A stretch of DNA of 64,000 nt from Epiperipatus broadwayi (lineage: Eukaryota; Onychophora; Udeonychophora; Euonychophora; Peripatidae), in NCBI GenBank assembly GCA_028023455.1, contig JAQFVV010000056.1:5975717-6039716 (forward strand), written 5' to 3'. A program made the translations under genes and the position numbers. A model generated the notes under the pieces. That model was not told the origin of the DNA. It searched no databases and saw only the letters and a program-made list of their open reading frames with translations. Shown here one piece after another: positions 48,541-60,340 of this stretch (the first letter of the stretch is position 1; each line of letters opens with the position of its first letter).

Positions 48541-50654
48541 ACTTGAATTCAAACCAAGACTTGCATGTGCACATATGCATATACATAAGTAGAATTATTG
48601 TGAATATATTTTACTTTTACAATAGAAGGAAAATTTATTTATTAATAAATCTCAAATTAATTGACAGTAAAAATAAATATTTTAGAGATGAATGATAATA
48701 TATTTATTCAATAAACAAGAACATAAAAAAATAATAAAACATCAAATGATTTATTGAGACCAAAAGTGATGAAGCTGGATCTATAGATATAGCCATGAAT
48801 TTTGAATTCAAATTCAACCTTGCATAAAACTATATAGGACCAGAAGCTTTCTTTATAAAATGTTATTCTGAAATAGGTTTTAACTCCATTCACAAATTAA
48901 TACTTTTAATAGTCAAAATCAAGCACATCAAGTTCTATAAAAATATAACAATCAATCAATTAAGAAAATGTCATGCTTTTTACACATTACTTTAACTAAC
49001 ATATTTCTAACTGTGACAAACAATTTTAGACAACCCAACTCTATACAGTTTTTATAAGTCGCCATTTTGAAAAGAAAAGGTCACAGCTTATTGGCAATCA
49101 TTTTTCAAAGATTTTATGTTATACTTAGGTACGAAGTACATAAATTTATATTCAATAATATCAACTTAGAAACAGACAACATTTATCCACATACCTAATA
49201 AAAAAAAAAAAAATTAAAAAAAAAGAAAATAAGGAGCAGCAATGTCCCTTAAAAACAAGCCTTCAAAAAACTTTTTTGAAGATATCAAAAATCTTTGAAG
49301 AGATAGAGATAATTCTTAAACATATATCATTTGGTAGAAATTAATGCTGGTACAAATCTCGTAGAAAATGCTGCTAAAATTTTATCTAAGAAAAGCGATA
49401 TCACTATTATGAATTCAGTTTTCTGGATGTAGGGAGCAAAGTTAAATAAAAGTTGACAAAAAAAAAAAAAGAAAACAAATAAAGACTGTTGACGCTAATA
49501 AATTAAATGGATAAAAAAAATTTTTTTTTCATGCCGATTCTTCAAAGAAAATATCAACTACCAATAAATAAAAAACAAATTATGCAAAGAAAAGCCAGTT
49601 AAAATGGAAGAAAGTAATGATAATGGCAAATATTTTATCTCCTCAGAATATCTTGTTAGAATTATTCTTGAAAGGTAACAGATTTGGATGCCACATAAAA
49701 AACAAGATAACAAGATCACTTCAATTACTATGTAAGTCATATTACAAATATATTTTTCTAAAGCTGGATTTAAATTTACACTGTTTCATCAATATTGTAG
49801 TTATAACAATACTTCTGTTGCTGAATACAATCATATTTAATAAATAGTAAAAAAAACAAACTATCCTCTTAACAATGGATACCCAAAACTATAGGCTACT
49901 TCCTGACTATTTGCCTTCAACAGTGATGATCATTAGACCCCCCCTCCACATCTTCAACAGACAACTTTACTTTTTATATTGCCATAAGATATTGAACTGA
50001 AGGTAAATTTCTTATATGATTAAATAGATATGGCAGCAAGCAACTATATATTTTAGGAACCTGTTTTATGCTAATTATAAATAACTTCTTGATCTTTTGG
50101 CAAGAATGATACTCATCAAATAAAGCATTACATGATTTTCTGCTATTTACTTTCATATTTACATTAGTAGTTATTTACTTAACTTACACTATTATAGGTT
50201 TTAATATTCAATAGATATTTCTATGTAATGTCCATTATTTCTGTTTATTATAGATAACTCTACAATAGAATAGAAATAATAAATTGTTTTGATACGTATT
50301 ATTTCACATCCTCTCTAAATTTGCGATCCTATCAAATAATATGAACATGGAACTTCAGACAAATTTAAGTAATAAATTTGTATACAAAAAATAATAAAAA
50401 CATTATTACGATACTAAATAAAAACAAATAGTTGTGAGTTTTGGTTCCATCGAGGCAATTACAATGCTAAATAAAAATAGGTAGTTGCTAGTTTTTAAAA
50501 AAGAGCACTTCATGCTGTCAAAGTCACCCCCCCCCCCACATACAAAGTACAGTATTCTGGTGTATCAATAATAGTCAGCAATTCCCAAAATTTGATTTAA
50601 AATTTTTTAAAAAATACTATGTATATTAACTCTGGCATGAAATAACAAAACGGA
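48541..50654. other. AT-rich DNA, no gene recognised
   Basis: GAGCAGCAATGTCCCTT near 49232 resembles GAGCAGCACTGTCCCTT near 47041, a possible repeat trace. There is a C tract at 50527-50537. Confidence 0.4.
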
Positions 50655-50888
50655 TACAAATAAAATGATGCTTTCATTTGCATTCTGGACAATATTAAAA
50701 ACAATAAGTTTACCTCATTGATTCTGTTTTAATAAAAGTTTACACCCGCCCTCCAATCAAGCATATAAAAAATCAACAAGTACAATCTACCTGCTGCACA
50801 AACAAGGTGGCGCTTTTGTTTGCATTCTAGACTAAATTAAAAAAACAAAACAGACCACTTCATTGACTTCGTTTTAATAAAAGTTTAC
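50655..50888 (+). repeat. Diverged direct duplication, period about 147 bp
   Basis: TTTGCATTCT(G/A)GAC and CATTGA(T/C)TxxGTTTTAATAAAAG occur in the same order at 50677-50740 and 50819-50886. Confidence 0.6.
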
Positions 50889-51493
50889 TAATTTATTTTT
50901 TTGTTTTTTAACAAAATAAATGTATTTGACATTTCTCGATCAAAATCCTTTGCAGCTGTTATATCTTATAAATACGTGCATTAACTGTCCACTTATTAAA
51001 AATCCTATGGAGATATATATATATTTTGATCTGTGCATTTTTTACTTTTCTATCATAGTTAATACACATAGTATTTTTTTACCTTTTTATTTGCTTTATG
51101 GTCCATTTTGTAGTAAATATACTTATTATTTTTGTAGTTAATATACTTATTTAAATGATAGAATAGATGCATATTTTTTTATTTTGCTTATATAGTTTTA
51201 TTTTGGGATAATTTTGCTTTAGTGCCTGTTTTGTAATTCCATACCAGAGTTAATATACATAGATTTTTTGTAATTTGAAGTAAAATTGTAGGAATTTCTG
51301 GTTGTGTGTGCAACGATGGTAGAATACTGTACCTTGTGTAGGGATGGGGAAGATGGCTTTGAAGGCACAAAGTGTCATTTTTATTTAGTATTATAATGTG
51401 CTGTTTTTATTAATTTTGTATACAAATTTATATTTTTTATATTGTTAAAAATGTACTTTTTCAGATTTAGTCTGGAGCAACTAGTGTTTTCTA
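50889..51493. other. AT-rich DNA, no gene recognised
   Basis: Mostly T-rich, with several TTAATATAC(A/T)TA-type phrases repeated loosely between 51058 and 51262. Confidence 0.4.
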
Positions 51494-51710
51494 TTAGAGC
51501 TGCTGTGCCTTTTCACATATATATCTGTCTGCTGATAACTTTCTAAATCTTGTAAAAATGTCATAAAATAACTTGAACACATAGTCCATTTTGACATATT
51601 TATCACTAAAGTTTGTCTGAAGTTCCAGTGCACATGTTATTTGATGGCATAGCAAGATTAGAAAGTTATCAGTGAACTGATATGGACGTGAAAAGGTATG
51701 GCAGATCTAA
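51494..51710. mobile_element. Foldback (MITE-like) element, about 217 bp
   Basis: Left arm 51494-51552 and right arm 51653-51710 are imperfect reverse complements. The paired core is CTGATAACTTTCTAAATCTTG with CAAGATTAGAAAGTTATCAG. CCTTTTCACAT pairs with ACGTGAAAAGG further out. No coding content. AACAGGTAAGT follows the right arm and looks like a splice donor, but no exon was found. Confidence 0.65.
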
Positions 51711-53239
51711 CAGGTAAGTACCAATATTTTTTATAATGTAATAATAACTTTGCATAATTATATTTTGTATAATAAATTGTTTTTCTCTTCACTAGTGAAA
51801 ATTGTAATTATAAATATGTGACTTTTTTCGCATTCGTTAGTGAAGCTATAATTATACTTAAAATAATGTGTAAGCAGTCTGCTTAGCACTTTCGAGATGT
51901 AATGTTGGAATCTCATACTCATAGCTTTATGAATGAATACTGTCGTTATTTATTGTACACCATTATATATTTTGTATGTAATGGTTTATTTATTACCTGA
52001 GTAACTTGACTCTTTTATTCAATGTTGATTAAAATAAAAATACGACAAGAGCACGACATTTTTAAATGGTGTAGATAGAAGTATAAACACTTTGAATGTT
52101 CATTATTTAATTTTAATTTCTCCAAATAAATGTTTAGTTGTCTGACATTATGATAACTTTATTAATACTTTTCAAGAAAACTCATCATCATTATCCAAAC
52201 ACCATGAACACATATAGTTAACTTACTCTAAAACAAAAATATCTTAAGTCAGAAACTATCAACAAAAAAGAATCATTGGAATCCTATTGCCATAATTATT
52301 GCTCAGATATGTGAAACAACTCACACCAAATGAATCCTAAAATAAATATTTATAATATGTGAGCAACAGGAAGTGATAGATTGAGCTTCAATCTAATAAT
52401 TTTAAGCTGTGGAGTTCATAATTCTACTACCTCCTTATAAAAACTGCAATGTTTACATAATAAGATAATCATGTGACATTCAAGTACCCAAATGTTGATG
52501 TTAAACAAAACATTTCCCTCAATTAATCAATTTTAATCAGCAAAGAATCAATCCAGGAATCTTTATATTTTAGTATCACAGGTGCTAATTCATAGATGGT
52601 AGAATAATGATAATTAGTTTATTTATAAATATTATTAGTAATTCCAAGTATACAAATTATGCTTGTGTTCAATCAAATATTATTAATAATAATAATTAAT
52701 AAATTAAGCTAAGATGAATAATCAAAAATAAATTTAAATAAATTTATTTTAATTTAGACTGAAGTTAAAATATATGTATCAGTATACAATAGTTCAATTA
52801 TATACTATCCAATATATATATAAATAATTAATAAAAACATTAAAAATCATAAATTTAATAAATTCACAATTCAATAGCTGCAGTTTTTTTAATATTATTA
52901 TCTAAGGGCACAATAAACAATCACATTAATAGTTTTTCAGATTATACTGAAATACAACACATTTTATTCTGCTTTTTTTTTCTTTTAAACCTTTGATATG
53001 ATATATTATTTTGTGTAGTAAAATGTGTTCTAAGCATAAAGTAGAACTTTTCCAGAATTTAAAAAAACTCCTAACAATCAAATGAAAGCTAACAATTTAG
53101 TCATGACTGAAAAACAACAACTGGTATAACATTCTTTTAATACAACAGAGAATTTAAAGTTTGTATGAAAAGTTTTCCTGGGAATTTAAAATGAGTAATT
53201 TAAAGGCAATACACACTTAAAAATATTAAAACAACTGGT
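51711..53239. other. AT-rich DNA, no gene recognised
   Basis: No feature was supported. Confidence 0.5.
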
Positions 53240-53450
53240 AAAGCAATGACTGCCAATACAGAGTCTGCTATTGTTTTCATTTAGGTACAATATGTATATT
53301 TTACCCTAAAACTCAATAAATTGGATTTGATTTCTTTTTAATTTAATTTTATAAACAAATGATATTATAAAAAAAATTACAAATACTTAAAAACTGACTT
53401 GTAAATAAAAATGACAATGTCTAAACAAACTGTCAAAAAAATAAAGGAAT
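53240..53450 (-). repeat. Dispersed repeat A, inverted partial copy 4
   Basis: On the minus strand TTTATAAAATTAAATTAAAAAG and CCAATTTATTGAGTTTTA match 10812-10855 closely, with weaker similarity on both sides. A C tract follows at 53467-53476. Confidence 0.55.
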
Positions 53451-53476
53451 TTTTATTTATTTATAACCCCCCCCCC

Positions 53477-54401
53477 ACGTGAATGAACAAGTGTGGGTTT
53501 ATAATAGATCTATCAAATTCTGGTTGAGAAAATGTGATATTTGCTTTGTAATTATTACAATATTTGAAAATATTTTATACATATGTTTATTTCTTTTTGT
53601 TTTAAATAATAACTACCCAATCAATGGTTAAAAATAATCAAAAAATCTTACCCATAAGCAAAAAATATTTCTTTTATTCCAAAAACTTTGCATAAAAACT
53701 GGATAAAAATGAAACATTTTTTCTGCCATAAACAATGGATAATCTTATTCATATTTCCAGCAGATCATCAAAAGAGAAAAATATAAAGATGTATCGTAGA
53801 CCTCAAACAACTAATCTTAGATCTTAGTCAACTGTCTGGAAGATAGTGATCTTTACAGATTTGTTTTTAATGAAAAACTCAATAAAAGGAATATGACAGC
53901 AGCTATATTATATGAAAATAAAAAAGCCTATGCTAATATCTTTTACAAAAGTATTAAAAAGTGTTCTAAAAAAATGTAACTATCATGCCTTTTCAGAAAT
54001 AAACAAGCCATGTTTCTAATGAATATGAAAGTTATCAAATTAAACTAACTCAGTCTATTCATTAACCATTGGACAAGATTAAAGTTTGACATTTCCTTGT
54101 TCATTTAATTTTTTAAAAATTAATAAATATTCAATATAGGATATTTTTTTGTTTTATTTTTTTGAGTGAATGTAAATAAATGAATAGATACTGCAAATAT
54201 TTATGTAAATGTGCTATCTCAATTTATTATTAATAGCCACACTATTATTTTTTAAAAATGTTGTTTACTAGTAAGCATTCAGTATATGAATGGATTAATT
54301 ACATATTGCCTTGTAAATAGGCTACATTATAGTATAAGTTCAGACCAGTCCTTTTGTACTAAAATAAATGAATATATAATGCTTTGATAATATGAGAGAT
54401 T
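53477..54401. other. AT-rich DNA, no gene recognised
   Basis: No feature was supported. Confidence 0.5.
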
Positions 54402-54757
54402 AGATTGATGTAATGTCTATATGGGTATGACTATAATATCAAATCCACCAAGGGCTTTGAGTGTTCCATCATTGGTTTTTCAATGAAATGGATGGTTGAA
54501 TTGTTGGAAAGGTGAGAAGATTAAACCTGTCCATTAAAGAGTAAAAGAAATTGCTAATTTAATATAAGCCAAGCATTGATTGTATATATGTATGGGAGAT
54601 TACGATCTGTCTCAAACTGATGAATGCTGGTTCTGCATAAAATAAATATATTTGAGATCATTTATCTTTTTCACATGTCTGTGGGCATGTGTATCAGTTC
54701 TTTGAGATGGAATGGAGGATGAATACAGACTGAAAATCCTAAGATCAAATCCCTTTA
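54402..54757 (+). repeat. Hammerhead-bearing dispersed repeat, copy 4
   Basis: A near full-length copy in the same orientation as 10250-10572, starting ATTGATGTAATGTC and ending near GATCAAATCCC, the B-box-like end. The ribozyme segment sits about two thirds along. Sequences after it (TCATTTATCTTTTTCACATG, then a GTGTATCAGTT block) are shared with the other copies. Confidence 0.72.
54610..54657 (+). ncRNA. Type I hammerhead motif (copy 4)
   Basis: Stem I TCTCAAA pairs with TTTGAGA over seven bases. The core CTGATGA is intact (54617-54623). Stem II is ATGC with GCAT around a seven-base loop. The second core strand is AAAA where GAAA is needed, so G12 is A. Stem III has two pairs around AAAT, and the cleavage triplet is ATA. 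Because G12 is catalytic, this copy should be slow or dead. Confidence 0.62.
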
Positions 54758-56889
54758 TTTATTATAGTCTTAATTTATATATGCATACTGCATATATAAA
54801 AAGTGCCACTATTATACATATGTATACAAGTTGAAAAATATTGTAAACATATAGTACAGTAAACATGTATTCTACTGTAATCTAATTTATGAATAAAGTT
54901 TGAGCTACTATTTGTAATACACAATGTTCATTAGAGGAGTTAAAAGCAAATTATAATAGATATTATGGCTCCACTATATTTCATTCGAAATAATAATAAC
55001 ACATGCATAAGCAATAAGGTGTGATAAAAAAATAATGAGTAAAAATTATATAAAAAAAGTTAAACCATGCATTGAAACATATGTTTTATCAATACTGCAA
55101 GTATATTGCAGTCAGTTATGTTTCAACTGTCATTTATGTTCAAATTACATTTGGGTATGATCTTACTAATTAAGTCAAAGTAATAGTGTATATACATTTG
55201 TCAAAATATATTTATGTATAGATGCACAACTATATGGAGATAAATTCTCAACTTTAATAACATAGTATGTTTTGTGCAGTACATTATAATTATGGAATGT
55301 GGTTACCATAATCACAATGAAGTCAAGATTATGATATATTATACTGAAAACATACTAGGCTATTAAAGATAAGTATATCTTAATATAGCATACATATTGC
55401 AATGGTTAGCTTCAATCTGATTACCTCTTTCACACTTTTCTATTGTTTGTTTGTTTCACTGGATGTCACTAAATTCTTCCAGAATATAGAAAATGAATAA
55501 GATTGAATTTAAACTCCAACTTTCCTCAACATAACCCTTCTGTTTTGGGTGAATGATGTACAATAAAAAATTAACAATAAAGATTATACATATTCATGAA
55601 CATTCATTTTCAACAGATTTATTGATTGGAGTCCTATTCAACTGACTACACTTCTATTTCTTCTCTATGATCATTCACTTTCAGCAAAATTATTTTCAGC
55701 TTAGTGAGTTATGAGCCTCTTGGATACTCTTATTAAATGAAGCTGTTTTTAATATAAAAAAATATTAATTTAATAAAACTGTTATATGATTGTCAAAAAT
55801 TCATTATATCTCCTGTCACAGTTTGTATTAACAAAAGTTTACTGAATTATAAAGTATATCATTTTTATTTGTATAAATGTTTAAACTGAATTCTTTCTTT
55901 TAATAACCTCATTCATAGGATCCAATTACTCACATATTCACTGGTATTCTGCTTTTATATTAATTAAATATAACTTAACAAAAAATGTGCTACTTAGTCA
56001 TTTAATATATGATTATTCTATTTACCTTATGGAACACTATGTTGTGGATGTATATGCCCACATGTCTAAATTTGGTAGCAAATATTCTAAAAAATGATTT
56101 TCTTTTCATCAGTACTTCATGAATTCACTTGATGTTTAATTAACCATATAATTCATAATTTTAAATATCTTTAATAGTATTCAAATATTTAAGATCATAT
56201 ATTTGAAATATACACTGTCCACAATTTATGATTTTATTATGCACAAACTAGAATACATTAGAGACAAAATTAATTAATTAAATACTAAGAAGGAAAAATC
56301 ATTTTATTGAAGTAAATCCATTAAATAAGACCAATTATATCTGAAACTTTTAAATAACTTCCATTTAATATCTAAAGCATAATATATAATATAATATTTT
56401 AATTAAGCACTTTAATAAAGCATATCCTATAGAGAATTGCATATGGTAAAAAATGATAAATAATTCTTCAGAAAAAAAGATAATTATGATTACTACTTTC
56501 TTTAACATTTCAGTAGGGTTAGTGGTATAGAACACATTAACTACTCATGACAAAATAGAGATAAATTTGTAGCATTTTTTTTTCTAAAATCATATTAACA
56601 GATAGGACTGACAATATACATTGACTTTAAATGTTGGAAGGATAAAATATAATCAATATATTGTACAATTCAGTGGTATTAATAAATGAAATTAGATAAC
56701 TGTCATTATTTTCATTTTGTTTGCCTTCACAATTGATTAAAAGTTTAACCAGAAAAAAAAAAGTAAAATAATTTTACTTGAAATAAATTCTAGATGTAAA
56801 TAAAGTAAGAGCATAACCATAAAAATGTTTTTTTTTTTTTAATCTTTATTTTGAAATATGAATTTTTTCCTACAGTACAGGCTTTTTCA
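54758..56889. other. AT-rich DNA, no gene recognised
   Basis: No feature was supported. Confidence 0.5.
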
Positions 56890-57114
56890 TACCTGCACTT
56901 ATATATGTAATATGTAGGGGGTTTGAACTCAGACTTTCACACAACCCTCAACCATTCATGCCATCCCATATTGCTGATACACTTGATCACACATGTCGAA
57001 AATATAAATAATCACCAATATATGCATTTTGTGCTAAACCAGCACTCATCAGTTGGTCCAGAATGTGATCAAGTGTATCAACAGTATGACATAGCATGGA
57101 TAGTTGAGGGTCGT
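56890..57114 (-). repeat. Hammerhead-bearing repeat, copy 5 (palindromic variant)
   Basis: On the minus strand it holds the ribozyme segment and ends with GAGTTCAAACCCC, the B-box-like end seen in other copies. Its 5' part (57061-57114) is a reverse complement of 56942-56996 over about 53 bases (ACACTTGATCACA and neighbours). The ribozyme therefore sits in the loop of a large hairpin, a layout not seen in the other copies. Confidence 0.6.
57014..57057 (-). ncRNA. Type I hammerhead motif (copy 5), best-paired stems
   Basis: Stem I ACCAA with TTGGT (five pairs), intact CTGATGA, and a perfect five-pair stem II GTGCT with AGCAC around GGTTT. The second core strand is AAAA (G12 to A), followed by a two-pair stem III around GCAT and cleavage triplet ATA. 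Apart from G12 every core position is as expected. The C before A12 suggests a lost CpG. Confidence 0.68.
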
Positions 57115-60100
57115 GTTTAATCTTTATTTGTTAAAATTCAAAAAGTCGTTTGTAATAATAAAATTTTAAGAATTGAATAAAAATTTAATATCAGACCTTG
57201 ATGCATAACAACAAAAGTAAAATTTCAAAGATTCCATGTGCTTAGGTGTGAACAATTATCCTATGAAAAAGATAAATTTGAATGTTTAAAAAAAGGGGTA
57301 AATTAAAGAAATGGTGCTTGTTGAAAAACAGCAGGGACTAATTAGAATGGTATACATAACTGGAACAGTTGTATTTAATACAGTTTGGTTAATGCAGTTG
57401 TTAATTGATTTATTTAACCATTCATTATTTCATTTATTTAGTGTAAAGAAGTTAACCGGCCTCAAGATACAGTGGTGCTAAAAGCTGAAATAACTAAAAT
57501 AGCAGATTTCAAATTCTGAGGTCAATATTAGAATAATGCTAATACTATGGAACCCTTCAGATGTAGTGGGCATGGCAGGCTGAAGTATTGCCAAACTTAT
57601 TATTTGCAGCTGAAAATGGACCTCTGACTAGCTAATATCTGCATATTCCAAATTCACTGCCATTGTTAAATCATAGATAAAAGATTAATTTACAAAGTCA
57701 TTCCAGCCAATCCAATTGTAGTGGATTAAAAATCAAATGGAAAATGAAGACATCATCATTCAAAACTGTCAAGCCAATGGCAGAAAATAAAGAGCTAAGA
57801 AAAAGATAGCTATAATTTAAAACTGATTGGTAAAACATTTACTTTTTTCCTAATAAGTAATTAAATAATAAAAGATCTTTGATAATATTGTTGAACTAGA
57901 AAGATTTTTACTAAGGACTTAATCAGAAGCATATTGCTATTGAATATATTTTATGTCTTCTGAAATATATTGTTAATTAATATTTTATTAATTCGTAATT
58001 TGGCATCATTTATTTTCTCTGCAACAAGAACATATTTTTTTATTGTTATTAGTTAACATTTTATTCATGAATATGTTGTGGAAGGAAATGAGTTTGGATA
58101 GTGTGCTTTTTTTATTATTACTAATGTGTTATTATTATTTTTTAAACAACAATCGCAACAACTTCATTCCATGACTCTATTATACTAGTTAACAATTTTA
58201 TAACTGCCTTTAAATAAGCAACAAAATGTTGAATGGAAATACTAATTATAAATATTAAATTATTGTTTTTCTTTACTAAAGAAGTGATTTGAGAATTTCA
58301 TCTTGACATTGGCATCCATAATATAAGGTACTTTACATAAGAATAATTTTTGTTTCAACCCAGTCTTTAAAGAAGTCTAGCCAAACCAGGCAGTTTAAAG
58401 ATAATCAAAAAATATAACTGGTTTTTACATACTTTTTACCAATGTTTGTTGGAGGCCATAATTTTATTAGCTTAAAAAAATAGGTTAGAGAATATTAAAT
58501 AACCCCAGTAACTGATAATCCAGTGCAGATATAATTACAACCTGATATACAATAGGATAGAATGATTCTATAGATATCCATCATGAATATATATGCACAA
58601 TTTTACATTTCATCTCTCAAAACTTTGTGAATATTCAACAATGGGTATATTATACTACATACAATAGTGACAAAAAAAAAAACAAACAAACAATTAAATT
58701 ATTTCTTCATTTATAGATATTAATTTTAAAAAATTTCAATATATTGTATGTAAGTTAAGTGAAGAAAACAAGTTTTGTTTTATACAATCTATAATAACTC
58801 AATTATTTCACATTTAACTAGCAATAATGCCCATTTTCAAACTAAATAAATAATAACTCAAATTCTTTCACACAACATGCACATATATCTACATAAATTT
58901 ATGAACAATTTATGCACTAATATTGAACAGTTTTTATTTTTAAGAATTAAAAAATTTGATTTAGTTTTAATTAAACAGATTTATGATATGTGCAATTTAT
59001 TTTATCATTTATAAGATTATTTAATTTTTAAAAGGTACATATCTTCGTTAATTAAATTTATAAAATTGAGTATAGATTTTTTTTCTCTTACTTTTTCATA
59101 ATTTATTAATATATATATATGATATCAAAATGTTAGTTTCATATTTGGACCCATATATTTCAAATCTTTATTAACATTTTCCTTTATCAAAGCCAATTGT
59201 TAGGTTTATTAAATAACCGAAATTCTATTTCAAAGAGCCTTTACATTATCATCTTTTGATCATAAATTTCCCCTTCCCTGAAAAAAATTCTGACCTTTCA
59301 TTAACATAATACAATGCATAATCTTAAATCGTATAATCAATTTCAATATAAAACCAAATTAAAAACTATGAAAATTTTGAAATTATAATGACATTAGACA
59401 AAATTAAATATATATATTTTTTTTCCTTACAAAAATTCTAATAAAATTAATAAGTTTGTCCAAAATAAATCAAAATTGTCTTCTTGAGAAAAAATATTTT
59501 ACATAGAAATAGCATAACTTCCTGTAACTTCTGATTCTGGTGGAGTTTAAGATGATTTATAATATGATATAAAAACAGTTCTGTATTTTGTAGATAATAC
59601 TTCTATTTAACTTCCTGCAAATATTGACTTAATTTTTGTTTCCAAACAACTTTTATAACAAATATCAGTTTATTATTGTTAAATGACATTGGATAATACT
59701 AACAAAAAACTTTCATTAATAAAGAAAAAAAACAATATTTTTATCAAAATGATTAAACACAGAACATTATCAGAAAAGAATGCTTCCAATCATCAAAGGA
59801 GATTTAAGGTTTCTTAACTTTTCAAATGATCTCCATTATTTCTATCTGGAGTATATAATGATGGTGCAATGCTTCAGTTGTAAATCACTTTCTTGCAGCT
59901 ATTTTTAACACTATTTGCCTGACTAAAAAGCATTCATTTATGATACAAAATGTCAGTATCAAATAAACAATTTTTTGCAGAGGAGCTGATAGTTGTTGAC
60001 ACAGCCAACATAGAATACTGTTTACTGTTATTTTCTAATTCTCTCTACACAAGAGCACTTGCAAGAGCTTTCTAGCATAACCATTCTTTTGTTTCATTTC

Positions 60101-60340
60101 ATAAATGAAAAGTAATATTTTCCATAGTTTGTATATATATTGAAGCAGTCAATCTTAGCTTAATTAAGATTGAGCTTCATAATGTCATCTACTAACCTGT
60201 GTTTAAATCCTATATCCCATCCCGCTCCTTTAGTCATGTATATATATTTGAGATGCATGCCTAAAATTTATAAAGCTTAACTTTTCAATATTTATTATTA
60301 ATTCTTTTCTTCACATTAAAAATACATAGGTGCAGCTCAT
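57115..60340. other. AT-rich DNA, no gene recognised
   Basis: Slightly GC-richer patches at 57460-57660 have no recognised partner. No coding trace. Confidence 0.45.
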
